64,000 nucleotides of DNA from Hyphomicrobiaceae bacterium (GTDB lineage Bacteria > Pseudomonadota > Alphaproteobacteria > Rhizobiales > Hyphomicrobiaceae): assembly GCA_030655135.1 (NCBI GenBank), contig JAURWC010000079.1, positions 62,001-126,000 on the forward strand, in the 5' to 3' direction. The position numbers were made by a program, and so were the translations under genes. Shown here one piece after another: positions 45,279-54,828 of this stretch (the stretch's first letter is position 1; each line of letters starts with the position of its first letter). Below the pieces are notes generated by a model. It ran no database searches. It saw only the letters and a program-made list of their open reading frames with translations, and had not been told where the DNA came from.

Positions 45279-48200
45279 CTATTCGGCCGGCATGGCGCCA
45301 GCCGCGGCCGGCTCTGCGGCCGCATGCCCATGCCGGGCGCCGATCAGCGAGTACACCGTGGGGATGACGAACAGTGTCAGCAGCGTGCCAAGCGACATGC
45401 CGCCCACGATCACCCAGCCGATCTGCTGACGGCTTTCGGCACCTGCTCCCTCCGCCAGAGCCAACGGCAGCGCGCCGAGCACCATCGCACCCGTCGTCAT
45501 CAGGATAGGCCGCAGCCGCAGCGTCGCCGCCTCGATCACAGCCGCAACACGTTCCTTGCCGTGCAGCATTTGCTGCTGGTTGGCGAACTCGACAATCAGG
45601 ATCCCGTGCTTGGTGATGAGGCCCACCAGCGTCACAAGCCCAATCTGCGAATAGACGTTGAGTGTGCCGCCGGCCAGATACAGCGCGCCCAGCGCGCCAG
45701 TCATAGACAACGGCACGGTGAGCATGATGATGATGGGATCGCGGAAGCTCTCGAATTGCGCGGCTAACACCAGATAGATGAACCCGAGCGCCAGCACGAA
45801 CACGAGCGCCAGGCTCTGGCCGGACGCACGATAGTCGCGGCTCTGGCCGTTGAGATCCGTCTGCACGTTGGAGGGCAGCACGTCGCGCGCCGTCGTTTCC
45901 AAAAAGCCCAAGCCCTCGCCCAACGCCACGCCGGGCGCGAGGTTCGCCGTAATCGTAACTGAGCGTAGCTGGTTGAACCGCTTCAGTTCCTTTGGCGCCA
46001 CCGCTTCTTTTACTTTCGCGATGTTGGACAGCTGCACCATCGCGCCGCTGGGCGACCGCAGGAAGATAGTTGCCAGCGTCTCCGGCGACGCACGCTCTTC
46101 ATCGGCCAGCTGCACAAAAACGTCGTACTGCTCGCCGTTCTGCTCGAACCGCGTCACCTGGCGCCCGCCCAGCAGCGTCTCCAACGTCCGCCCCACCACC
46201 GTCACGTCGATGCCGAGATCGGCAATCTTGGGCCGGTCAAGCTCGATGCGGAACTCCGGCGTGTTGAGCTTCAGATCGGTGTCGACGCTCTCCAAGCCGG
46301 GGTACTGGTTGATCCGCTCCATCATCTTGTCGACGTAGCCCTGCAGTTCCTCGTACGTGCCCGACGTCTGGATAACGAACTCGATCGGCCGCGCCGCACC
46401 ACGCTGTCCGAAGGACCCGGGGTTGTTCGCGAACGCCTGGACACCGGGAATGCGGCGCAGCTTCGGCCCGATCTCGTCGGCCAGCTGCTGCTGCTTGACG
46501 GTGCGGACATCCCAATCCTTCAAGCGCGAACTGATGAAAAATTGCGACACGTCCGGTTGGCCGTTGATCACCAGCCGCGACGTCACCTCGGGTATATCCG
46601 CAAGGATTTCGTCGATTTGCTGCGTATAGCGGCTGGTGTAGCCGAGCGTCGCACCTTCCGGCGCAGTGCCACGCACGCGAAGCACGCCGCGATCTTCGAC
46701 AGGGGCCAGTTCCGACTTCAATGATACGAACAAGACACCGCTCAACCCCGCCACCCCCACGGCGATCAGCAGCACCAGCACGCGCGCCTTCAGCGTCACG
46801 CGCAACAAGCCACGGTATCCGTTCTCCATGGCTGAGAAAAAGCGCTCGAGTGCGCGAAACACCATATTCGGCTTGGGATTGTGCTTCAGCAGTTTGGAAC
46901 ACATCATCGGTGTCAGCGTCAGCGCGACGAAGCCGGAGACGATGACCGCGCCTGCCAGGGTCAACGCAAACTCCAGGAACAGGCGCCCGGTCTTGCCCGG
47001 CGCAAACGCGATGGGCGCATAGACCGCCGCCAGAGTCAGCGTCATGGCAATGACGGCAAAGCCGATCTCGCGCGTTCCCTTGATTGCCGCCGCCACGGGC
47101 TCCATGCCTTCTTCGATATGGCGATAGATGTTCTCCAAGACGACGATGGCGTCGTCCACGACGAGACCGATCGCCAGCACCATGGCCAGCAGCGTCAGCG
47201 TATTCACGGAGAAGCCGAATGCGAACATCATCGTGAACGTGGCGATCAGCGAAATCGGGATCGTCAGGATTGGAATGATCGAGGCGCGGATCGATCGCAA
47301 GAAAAACAGGATGACGAGAACGACGAGGCCAATCGCCTCCAGGATCGTGTGGAACACCGCCTGGATCGACCGGTCGATGAACACGCTGTCGTCGCTGCCG
47401 ATCTCGGCCGACAGCCCGTCCGGCAGGCCACGGTTGATCTCCGGCAGCACGGCCTGTAGCGCCTTCGAAACGTCCAGCGGGTTTGCCGTTGCCTGCTTGA
47501 TAACGCCAACCGCAATAGCCGGTGCGCCGTTGTAGCGGCTGTCACGCCGTTCGTCGGCAGCCCCCAACTCGATGCGCGACACTTCGTTCATGCGCACCTG
47601 ATGGCCGGCCGCCAACTTGACGATGATGTTGCCGAACTCCTCCGGCGTCACCAGGCCCGTGCGCGACAGCACCGGAAACTCGCGGTCGGTACTTTCGATG
47701 CGCCCCGATGGAAGCTCGACATTCTGCGCCCGCAGCGCGGTTTCGACGTCCTGCACGGTGAGATTGAACGCCGCCAGCCGCTCCCTGTCGATCCAGATGC
47801 GCATGGCATAGCGCCGCTCGCCGAAGATCTGGACGTCGGCCACGCCCTCCAGGTTCTTGATACGGTCGATGATGAAGCGATCGATGTAGTCGGTGATCTG
47901 CAGCGCCGTCATCTTCGGCGAGGTGAACACCAGGTTGATGATCGGCTGCGCATCGGCCTCGACCTTGGCGATCACAGGTTCGTCGATCTCGTCTGGCAGC
48001 CGGCCGCGAACGCGGCTCGCCCGGTCGCGCACGTCCGAGGCGGCAACATCAGGATTGATGTCCGGGCGGAAGCGTACCGTGATGCGGCTCGTTTCCGTGC
48101 GGGACGTCGATTCCAGGATATCGATACCTTCGATGCCCGCGATCGACCCTTCCAGGATCTGCGTCACCTGACTTTCGATAATCGCAGCCGACGCGCCCGG

Positions 48201-48347
48201 ATAGCGCGTTACCACCGAAACGACAGGCTCGTCGACGTTGGGATACTCGCGTACCGTCAAACGGTCGTATGAAACGATGCCGAGCAAGACGATGATGAGG
48301 CTGAGAACGGTGGAGAAGACCGGACGCCGGATGCAGAATTCGAACAT
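45279..48347 (-). CDS. RND efflux pump, AcrB/HAE1-type inner-membrane transporter
   Basis: A 1022-residue RND permease with two membrane bundles and large periplasmic loops. The N-terminus MFEFCIRRPVFSTVLSLIIV, the EYPNVDEPVVSVVTRYPGAS segment, and the proton-relay motif LVVDDAIVVLENIYRHIEEG in helix 4 are characteristic. It forms the trimeric pump of a tripartite efflux system using the proton gradient. The adaptor gene lies 5 bases upstream. No outer-membrane channel gene is beside it, so it may use a TolC encoded elsewhere. Its stop is convergent with the SDR gene. Confidence 0.95.
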   Translation of the reverse strand: MFEFCIRRPVFSTVLSLIIVLLGIVSYDRLTVREYPNVDEPVVSVVTRYPGASAAIIESQVTQILEGSIAGIEGIDILESTSRTETSRITVRFRPDINPDVAASDVRDRASRVRGRLPDEIDEPVIAKVEADAQPIINLVFTSPKMTALQITDYIDRFIIDRIKNLEGVADVQIFGERRYAMRIWIDRERLAAFNLTVQDVETALRAQNVELPSGRIESTDREFPVLSRTGLVTPEEFGNIIVKLAAGHQVRMNEVSRIELGAADERRDSRYNGAPAIAVGVIKQATANPLDVSKALQAVLPEINRGLPDGLSAEIGSDDSVFIDRSIQAVFHTILEAIGLVVLVILFFLRSIRASIIPILTIPISLIATFTMMFAFGFSVNTLTLLAMVLAIGLVVDDAIVVLENIYRHIEEGMEPVAAAIKGTREIGFAVIAMTLTLAAVYAPIAFAPGKTGRLFLEFALTLAGAVIVSGFVALTLTPMMCSKLLKHNPKPNMVFRALERFFSAMENGYRGLLRVTLKARVLVLLIAVGVAGLSGVLFVSLKSELAPVEDRGVLRVRGTAPEGATLGYTSRYTQQIDEILADIPEVTSRLVINGQPDVSQFFISSRLKDWDVRTVKQQQLADEIGPKLRRIPGVQAFANNPGSFGQRGAARPIEFVIQTSGTYEELQGYVDKMMERINQYPGLESVDTDLKLNTPEFRIELDRPKIADLGIDVTVVGRTLETLLGGRQVTRFEQNGEQYDVFVQLADEERASPETLATIFLRSPSGAMVQLSNIAKVKEAVAPKELKRFNQLRSVTITANLAPGVALGEGLGFLETTARDVLPSNVQTDLNGQSRDYRASGQSLALVFVLALGFIYLVLAAQFESFRDPIIIMLTVPLSMTGALGALYLAGGTLNVYSQIGLVTLVGLITKHGILIVEFANQQQMLHGKERVAAVIEAATLRLRPILMTTGAMVLGALPLALAEGAGAESRQQIGWVIVGGMSLGTLLTLFVIPTVYSLIGARHGHAAAEPAAAGAMPAE

Positions 48348-48352
48348 GGCAA

Positions 48353-49549
48353 TCAGCCCCCGTCGCTGGGGCTTGCGTCACTCTGCCGGACGATGATTTC
48401 GACGGGCGAACCGTTGCGCAGGCGTTGCTGTCCCGCGGTCACCACCATGGCGTTCGCCTTCAAGCCATCGAGCACCTCAACTGCGCCCGCCTTGCGGTTG
48501 CCCAGCTTGACCTTGGTCTCCACCGCCTTGCCGTCGACGATGGCAAAGATCACGTTCTCTCCGCCGCGTGGCACCACCGCGCTTTCCGGCACGGAGACCA
48601 CCTCGCGCTGCGTCAATCCCTTGACGAGGATGCGCGCGAAAAGACCCGGCCGCAGAACGCCATCGCTGTTGGCCAGCCGCGCTCGGATGGACAACGAGCG
48701 GCCATTGACGTCGACATGCGGATCGATGGCGTAGATTTCACCAGTGAAAATCGTGCCTGCCAGCGCATCGACGGAGACTTCGATCGTCTGGCCGGTCTTG
48801 ATGTCCGCGAGATAAAGCTCCGGTAGTTTGAAGTCGACTTTCAACGTGTCGATCTTCTCCAGGTTCACGATGGGCGTGCCGATGCCGATATAGGCGCCGG
48901 GCGACACCACGCGCAGGCCGACCGTACCAGGAAACGGCGCCTTGATGACGTGCTTTGACAGCCGCGTCTTCGCCAACTCCACCGCAGCAAGCGACGTCGC
49001 TTCGTTGGTATCTGCCTCATCGCGCGCACGTTCCGTCACGTTACCGGAGCGCGCCAGCGTCTGCGCGCGCTGCTGGTTCGTCTTGGCAAACTCGTAGCGC
49101 GCCGTCGCGTCTGCCAGCTCCGCCTGAACCAGCGCCTCGTCCAGCTTCACCAGAACGTCGCCTTCCTTGACGGTCTCGCCCTCCTTCAATGGCAGTTCGA
49201 TGATGCGGCCCGCGATCTCGGAGGCGATCTGGACGGACTCGTCGGAGTTCAGCGAACCGATGGCACGCACGTCGCCGGCAGATTTTGCAGCCTCCGCCTT
49301 CGCCGCTTCCACCGGCTGCGGTCCGCCGCCGTTGCCGCCACGTTTTCCGGCCCCGCCTTTGCGCTCGCCTTTCGGCGCAGCTGCGGCGTTCTGCTTCGAG
49401 TTGTCTCTCCCGCTGTCTTGGGCGGCTCCGCCAGGAAGGCTTTTCTGCAAATGCGCGAGGGTCTGCGAGCGCAACTCCGGGTACTGATAGGCAGCGCCGG
49501 CTGCAGCCAGCGCCACCAGAGCGCACCCGATCAAGACAGCCCGCAACAT
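48353..49549 (-). CDS. RND efflux periplasmic adaptor (membrane fusion protein)
   Basis: A 398-residue MFP starting at the ATG preceded by AAGGAGGATTGAT. Residues 1-20 are a membrane anchor/signal, and 30-70 are a Lys/Gly/Ala-rich linker. The lipoyl half-motifs are EIAGRIIELPLKEGETVKEG before the coiled coil and PFPGTVGLRVVSPGAYIGI after it. The beta-barrel domain follows to the end. It bridges the RND pump and an outer-membrane channel. It is the first gene of a two-gene operon with the pump. Confidence 0.93.
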   Translation of the reverse strand: MLRAVLIGCALVALAAAGAAYQYPELRSQTLAHLQKSLPGGAAQDSGRDNSKQNAAAAPKGERKGGAGKRGGNGGGPQPVEAAKAEAAKSAGDVRAIGSLNSDESVQIASEIAGRIIELPLKEGETVKEGDVLVKLDEALVQAELADATARYEFAKTNQQRAQTLARSGNVTERARDEADTNEATSLAAVELAKTRLSKHVIKAPFPGTVGLRVVSPGAYIGIGTPIVNLEKIDTLKVDFKLPELYLADIKTGQTIEVSVDALAGTIFTGEIYAIDPHVDVNGRSLSIRARLANSDGVLRPGLFARILVKGLTQREVVSVPESAVVPRGGENVIFAIVDGKAVETKVKLGNRKAGAVEVLDGLKANAMVVTAGQQRLRNGSPVEIIVRQSDASPSDGG

Positions 49550-49699
49550 ATCAATCCTCCTTGCGCACCCGCCACGGCGCCGGACCCGGCGCAATGCTGC
49601 CGGCTCGCTTAAGAGAAGAACGCAGCGCTATGCTCCGTTCCGTCGCGATTTAATAAGAGGAATTTGCGTTCGCCACGAGGCGGATAGTGCAACTCGCAA

Positions 49700-50632
49700 T
49701 CACGCTGACGGTTCGACTGCCGCCGCCTTCCGCACATGCGCCTCCGTCAAAGCCGGCGCGCAAAGCTCAATGAAACGATAGGCATAGCCACGCAGGTAGC
49801 GACCCCGGCGCAGCGCAATGCGCGACGTCGACAGGGGAAACAGATGCTTGCTTTCCAGCAGCCGCAAGCCGTCGTCGCGGTCGTGATCAAACGCAATGGA
49901 TGCGACGATGCCGATGCCCAGCCCCAACCCGACGTAGGATTTGATGACATCGGCGTCGAGCGCGGCCATCACGATGTCCGGCGCCAACCCCGCCTTGGCA
50001 AAGGTCGAGTCAATCGCCGGGCGCCCCGTGAACCCCTCATGATACGTGATGATCGGCCACTCCGCGATCGCGTCCAGCGTCAACGGTTGCACCTTCTCCA
50101 GCTCATGCCCTTTCGGCACCACCACCGCGTGGTGCCAGGAGTGATAGGGGAACGCCGCAATGTCCGGATTGTCGGCCAGCGACTCCGTTGCAATCCCCAC
50201 GTCCGCTCGCCCATCGAGCAGCATGGTCGCGATTTCCTGCGGACTTCCCTGATGCAGCACCAAGTGCACGTGCGGGAAGACTTTGCGGAACTGCGCTACC
50301 GCCTGCGGCATCGCATAGCGCGCTTGCGTATGCGTCGTGGCGATATTGAGCTCGCCACGATCCGAAGACGCAAACTGCTCGCCCAGCCGCTTGATGTTCG
50401 CGGTGTCGAGCAGGATGCGTTCGACGATCTCGGCGAGTTCCTTGCCGGGATCGGTCAGTCCCAGCAGCCGCTTGCCGCGGCGCACGAACAACTCCACGCC
50501 GAGTTCATCTTCGAGGTCTTTGATGTGCTTCGATACGCCGGACTGCGAGGTGAACAGCGCGTTCGCCACGTCGGTCAGATTGTAGTTGCGGCGCACCGTC
50601 TCGCGGATGATGCGCAATTGCTGGAAGTTCAT
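49700..50632 (-). CDS. cysB: CysB-type LysR regulator of sulfur assimilation
   Basis: A 310-residue LysR protein. The HTH (about 1-60) reads MNFQQLRIIRETVRRNYNLT, then SQSGVSKHIKDLEDELGVEL, the CysB/Cbl pattern. The effector domain starts ELNIATTHTQARYAMPQAVA, in which the TTHTQARY segment lines the O-acetylserine/sulfate site in CysB. It should activate cys genes under sulfur limitation. It starts 10 bases after the stop of cysA and is the last gene of the sulfate transport operon, so the regulator is autolinked to its targets. Confidence 0.92.
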   Translation of the reverse strand: MNFQQLRIIRETVRRNYNLTDVANALFTSQSGVSKHIKDLEDELGVELFVRRGKRLLGLTDPGKELAEIVERILLDTANIKRLGEQFASSDRGELNIATTHTQARYAMPQAVAQFRKVFPHVHLVLHQGSPQEIATMLLDGRADVGIATESLADNPDIAAFPYHSWHHAVVVPKGHELEKVQPLTLDAIAEWPIITYHEGFTGRPAIDSTFAKAGLAPDIVMAALDADVIKSYVGLGLGIGIVASIAFDHDRDDGLRLLESKHLFPLSTSRIALRRGRYLRGYAYRFIELCAPALTEAHVRKAAAVEPSA

Positions 50633-50642
50633 TTCTGCTGGC

Positions 50643-51743
50643 TCACGTTCCCGCTCTCGCGTGGTCAGCCGGGAACAGCTGTAGGCGGGACGAGACGAGA
50701 CGAACACGCTGGCCCGAGTTGAGGTGCAGGTCGGCAAGCTCCGACGCCGTCAGTTCCACCTCGAAGAATTCCGGCTTGGTCGTGCCGTTGACGCCATTCG
50801 ACGCAAGCAGTTCCACGCGCGTAATCGCGCCAACCTTGAGCAAGCGACTCACCGTGGCGGTGATGCCCGGCCGCGTATCGTCGCTCGACGTCACGATCTC
50901 GATCTCGTGCGGGCGAGCGTAGCCGATGACATCCTCGCCATCGCTGACGCGCGCACCGCTCAGCGGGATGTAGTCTTCGCCGATCCGGACGTTTGCGCCC
51001 TCGACGCGGCCGCGAAACTTGTTCACTGCGCCAATGAAGCTGTAGGCAAACGACGTCGCCGGCTCGTCATAGATCTCACGCGGCGTGCCAATCTGTTCGA
51101 TCCGCCCCTTGTTCAGCAGCACGATCTTATCAGCCACCTCCAGTGCCTCTTCCTGGTCATGCGTCACAAACACTGAGGTGATGTGCAGCTCGTCATGAAG
51201 ACGCCTCAGCCAGCGCCGCAACTCCTTGCGCACCTGGGCATCCAGCGCGCCGAACGGCTCATCCAGCAGCAGAACGCGCGGCTCGACCGCGAGCGCACGG
51301 GCCAGCGCGATGCGCTGCCGCTGTCCGCCCGACAGTTGCGAGGGAAAACGATCCGCCAGCCATCCAAGCTGCACCAGCTCCAGCAGATCCGTCACCTTCT
51401 TGCGGATCTGCGCTTCGCTCGGCCGCTCGGCGCGCGGCTTCACGCGCAGGCCGAACGCGATGTTTTCGAACACGGACATGTGCCGGAACAGCGCGTAATG
51501 CTGGAACACGAAGCCAACGGCGCGTTCGCGCACGTGGCGGTCGGATGCATCTTGCCCGTCGAGCACGATGCGGCCGCTGTCGGCCGCCTCGAGCCCCGCG
51601 ATAATGCGCAGCAGCGTGGTCTTGCCGCAACCAGACGGTCCCAGCAGGGCAACGAGCTGCCCGTCGGGAAAGCTCAGCGAAACGTTGTCCAGCGCCGTGA
51701 AGCTGCCGAACGACTTGCGGATATTTTCAACTTCGATGCTCAT
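50643..51743 (-). CDS. cysA: Sulfate/thiosulfate ABC transporter ATP-binding protein CysA
   Basis: A 366-residue ATPase with Walker [10 protein letters not shown], signature [15 protein letters not shown], Walker [15 protein letters not shown] and a C-terminal TOBE-like regulatory domain (about 240-360). [20 protein letters not shown] at the start and [20 protein letters not shown] are typical of CysA. It powers sulfate import in the CysTWA complex. Its start overlaps the cysW stop by 4 bases (ATGA). Confidence 0.96.
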   Translation of the reverse strand: MSIEVENIRKSFGSFTALDNVSLSFPDGQLVALLGPSGCGKTTLLRIIAGLEAADSGRIVLDGQDASDRHVRERAVGFVFQHYALFRHMSVFENIAFGLRVKPRAERPSEAQIRKKVTDLLELVQLGWLADRFPSQLSGGQRQRIALARALAVEPRVLLLDEPFGALDAQVRKELRRWLRRLHDELHITSVFVTHDQEEALEVADKIVLLNKGRIEQIGTPREIYDEPATSFAYSFIGAVNKFRGRVEGANVRIGEDYIPLSGARVSDGEDVIGYARPHEIEIVTSSDDTRPGITATVSRLLKVGAITRVELLASNGVNGTTKPEFFEVELTASELADLHLNSGQRVRLVSSRLQLFPADHARAGT

Positions 51744-52642
51744 GCTTGGCTCTTTGCAATGTCGCGGGCAGCACGCCACTCGACGTAAGATTTGATTGCC
51801 AGAGTAACCAGCGCCAACAAGGCCAACAGAGAAGCGACGGCAAAGGCAGCCGCGAACTGGTACTCATTATATAGGATTTCCACGTGCAGTGGCATGGTGT
51901 TCGTCTCGCCGCGGATATGGCCTGAAACCACTGAAACCGCACCGAATTCACCCATCGCACGCGCGTTACACAGAATGACGCCGTACAGCAGGCCCCACTT
52001 GATGTTGGGCAAGGTGACATTCCAGAACGTCTGCCAGCCCGAAGCCCCTAGAACCACGGCGGCTTCCTCCTCGTCGCGACCCTGAGCCTGCATCAGCGGG
52101 ATCAGTTCGCGCGCGATGAACGGCACCGTCACGAAGATCGTCGCCAGAATGATGCCAGGTATCGCGAACACGATCTTGATGCCGTTCGCCGCGAGCGTGG
52201 GCCCGAACCAGCCCTGCGCGCCGAATACCAGGATGTAGATTAGGCCCGCCACCACCGGTGACACCGAGAACGGCAGGTCGATGAACGTCACCAGGAGCCG
52301 CTTCAACGGAAAGTCGAACTTGGCAATGGACCACGCTGCCGCCACCCCAAACGCCAGGTTCAGCGGCACCGCAATCGCCGCCGCGATCAACGTCAGCTTG
52401 ATCGACGAGATCGTGTCCGGCTCCGCAAGCGCCGCGAAATAGGCGTCCCAGCCCTTACGCAACGCCTCGCTGAAAACCGCAAACAGCGGCAGTAGCAGGA
52501 AAACGGCAAAGAACGTCAGAGAGATGCCGATCACGGCGTACTTGACGAAGACGGGATCCCGCGTCGCCACTTTCTTTTCGTAGAGAGAGCCGCGGCCAGG
52601 AAGGCTGAGCGACCCTGCTAGGGCACCACCAACTCCAGACAT
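51740..52642 (-). CDS. cysW: Sulfate ABC transporter permease CysW
   Basis: A 300-residue permease with about six transmembrane helices. It has the EAA loop in [20 protein letters not shown] and the CysW-specific [20 protein letters not shown]. Its start shares one base with the cysT stop (TGATG), showing tight translational coupling. With CysT it forms the membrane channel for sulfate. Confidence 0.95.
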   Translation of the reverse strand: MSGVGGALAGSLSLPGRGSLYEKKVATRDPVFVKYAVIGISLTFFAVFLLLPLFAVFSEALRKGWDAYFAALAEPDTISSIKLTLIAAAIAVPLNLAFGVAAAWSIAKFDFPLKRLLVTFIDLPFSVSPVVAGLIYILVFGAQGWFGPTLAANGIKIVFAIPGIILATIFVTVPFIARELIPLMQAQGRDEEEAAVVLGASGWQTFWNVTLPNIKWGLLYGVILCNARAMGEFGAVSVVSGHIRGETNTMPLHVEILYNEYQFAAAFAVASLLALLALVTLAIKSYVEWRAARDIAKSQA

Positions 52643-53478
52643 CAGACTTCCCTCCCCGAGCGGCGATCCGATGCGCCTTGCAGCGCATTGATGATCAGCA
52701 GCATCACGAACGAGATGACGAGCATCACGGCCGCAATCGCCGTAGCGCCCTTGAAGTCATACTGCTCGAGCTTGGTTATGATCATGAGCGGCGTGATTTC
52801 CGACACCATCGGAATGTTACCCGCGATGAAGATGACCGAGCCGTATTCACCAACCGCGCGCGCGAAGGCCAGGGCAAATCCGGTCAGCAGCGCCGGCGTC
52901 AGCGTCGGCAGCACCACCTTGCGAAACGTCTGCAGCCGCTGCGCGCCGAGAGTCGCCGCCGCTTCTTCTAGTTCCACATCGAGATCTTCCAGCACCGGCT
53001 GCACGGTTCGCACCACGAACGGCAGGCCAATGAAGATAAGGGCGATGAGCACGCCGGTCGGCGTGAAGGCGATCTTGATGCCCAGCGGCTCCAGATACTG
53101 GCCGATCATGCCGTTCGGCGCATAGATCGCCGTCAGCGCGATACCAGCCACTGCCGTCGGCAATGCGAACGGCAGGTCCACCAGCGCGTCCACCAGCTTG
53201 CGGCCGGGAAACGAATAGCGCACCAGCGCCCATGCCAGCATGAAACCGAACACCACGTTGATGCTGGCCGCCAGCAGAGACGCGCCGAAGCTGAGCTTGT
53301 AGCTTGCAACCACCCGCGGCGACGTCACGACGTTCCAGAACTCGGCTGCCGTAAACGTCGCCGCCTTGGCGAACACCGCAATCATCGGAATGAGAACGAT
53401 CAAAGACAGGTAGGCGATCGTGAACCCCAGCGACAGGCCGAAGCCGGGGAGCACCCTGTGGGCACTGGTACGGCTCAT
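52642..53478 (-). CDS. cysT: Sulfate ABC transporter permease CysT
   Basis: A 278-residue permease. Helices include [20 protein letters not shown], and the EAA loop is in [40 protein letters not shown] is the conserved CysT/CysU segment. The start overlaps the stop of the binding-protein gene (ATGA). It is the first permease of the sulfate importer. Confidence 0.96.
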   Translation of the reverse strand: MSRTSAHRVLPGFGLSLGFTIAYLSLIVLIPMIAVFAKAATFTAAEFWNVVTSPRVVASYKLSFGASLLAASINVVFGFMLAWALVRYSFPGRKLVDALVDLPFALPTAVAGIALTAIYAPNGMIGQYLEPLGIKIAFTPTGVLIALIFIGLPFVVRTVQPVLEDLDVELEEAAATLGAQRLQTFRKVVLPTLTPALLTGFALAFARAVGEYGSVIFIAGNIPMVSEITPLMIITKLEQYDFKGATAIAAVMLVISFVMLLIINALQGASDRRSGREV

Positions 53479-54488
53479 TTTTTCTCCGCGGCGATCTGGT
53501 CGTAGATGCCATCGCTGGCAAAGTGATCCTTGAGTACTTTAGACCAGGGTCCGAGCAAGGTCTCAACGGCGAAAGTATCAACGGCCGGGAATTTCGCCTT
53601 GTTCTTCTCCAGCACCGCGGCATCGCGCGGGCGGAAGTTGTGCTTGGCGATGATCTCTTGCGCTTCCGGGGTAAACAGGAAGTTCAGGTAAGCTTCCGCG
53701 ACTTTGGTCGTACCACGCTTGGTGGCGACGCTCTCGACGACGGCAACGGGCGCCGGTGCCTCGATCGTCAGCGAGGGATAGATGACGTCGAATTGGTCAG
53801 CCCCGACTTCCTGGGCAATTAGCGCGGCCTCGTTCTCGAACGTGACCAGCACGTCGCCCGTCGCCCGCTGCGTAAAGGTGGTGGTCGCACCGCGCCCGCC
53901 ACCATCCAGCACCGGAACGTTCTTGAACAGCGCCTTGACGAATTCGCGGGCGCCAGCGTCGTTGCCGGTTTTCTTCAGGGCGTAGCCCCAAGCTGCCAGA
54001 TACGTGTAGCGGCCATTGCCCGACGTCTTGGGGTTGGGCACGATCACGCCGATACCGGGCTTCGCCAGATCGTCCCAGTCCTTGATGCCCTTGGGGTTTC
54101 CCTTGCGCACCAGGAAAATTGACGTGGTCGTATAGGGTGCCGCGCCGTTGGGAAACTTGGTCGTCCAGTCCTTGGCAACGAGACCACCATTCTCGGCCAG
54201 GAAGTCGATGTCCGGCGCCTGGTTCATGGTGATGACGTCGGCCTCCAGGCCTTGTGCCACCGATTGCGCCTGCTTGGACGAGCCGCCGTGCGACTGGTTC
54301 ACCGTCACCGTATCTCCGGTGTCGGCTTTCCACTTCGCAGCAAACGCGGGATTGATCTCCTTGTAGAGCTCACGCGAAACGTCATAGGAAACGTTCAAAA
54401 TAGTTGTATCAGCGGCCTTAACCGTCAATGCCGACACGACTAAAAAGGCGAGCGCCAGGCCCGCCCAAGATAAGACTCTCGGGATCAC
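53475..54488 (-). CDS. sbp: Sulfate-binding periplasmic protein
   Basis: A 337-residue binding protein. I take the GTG at 54488, preceded by GGAGGGGGAA, which gives [20 protein letters not shown], a signal peptide cleaved near VKA-AD. The mature protein has [20 protein letters not shown] and [15 protein letters not shown], whose backbone amides hold sulfate in Sbp/CysP. It captures sulfate or thiosulfate for CysTWA. It is the first gene of the operon sbp-cysT-cysW-cysA-cysB, all overlapping or within 10 bases. Confidence 0.95.
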   Translation of the reverse strand: MIPRVLSWAGLALAFLVVSALTVKAADTTILNVSYDVSRELYKEINPAFAAKWKADTGDTVTVNQSHGGSSKQAQSVAQGLEADVITMNQAPDIDFLAENGGLVAKDWTTKFPNGAAPYTTTSIFLVRKGNPKGIKDWDDLAKPGIGVIVPNPKTSGNGRYTYLAAWGYALKKTGNDAGAREFVKALFKNVPVLDGGGRGATTTFTQRATGDVLVTFENEAALIAQEVGADQFDVIYPSLTIEAPAPVAVVESVATKRGTTKVAEAYLNFLFTPEAQEIIAKHNFRPRDAAVLEKNKAKFPAVDTFAVETLLGPWSKVLKDHFASDGIYDQIAAEKK

Positions 54489-54828
54489 TTCCCCCTCCAA
54501 CGTTTGAGCTCGTTCGATGCGGCTCGGAACGTATGGTAACGGGAGCCCGGCGCGGAACCAAGAACTTCTGATTTCTTTATGCTCAGGGCAGGATAAGCTA
54601 TTTATTGATAACTTTCAATGCCTTAAGAAGAATTCGCGCCGCTGCGGCGCATTATCCTCGCGCATTATCACAGCGCCCCCTCCGTTAAATCAGTCCACTG
54701 ATTTACAGAGCTAACCTTTACTGTTTCTTGGCAGCACCCCGGTATATTGCGGATCGCTGCGCGGAGCAGAATGCAGCGATTAAAGCCGATATTCGTCAAG
54801 TAGTTGCCGGTTAAAGGGTCCGCCGTCC
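54489..54828. promoter_or_regulatory. Divergent control region of the sulfate operon and the c-di-GMP gene, with a 20-base palindrome
   Basis: This 340-base gap holds the start regions of two divergent units. A near-perfect palindrome TAAATCAGTCCACTGATTTA (54686-54705; two 9-base arms around CC) is operator-like. A small GC-rich inverted repeat, GCGCCGC-T-GCGGCGC, lies at 54636-54650, and an A/T-rich segment near 54590-54630 may contain the sulfate-operon promoter with a CysB site. No gene is evident. Confidence 0.5.
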
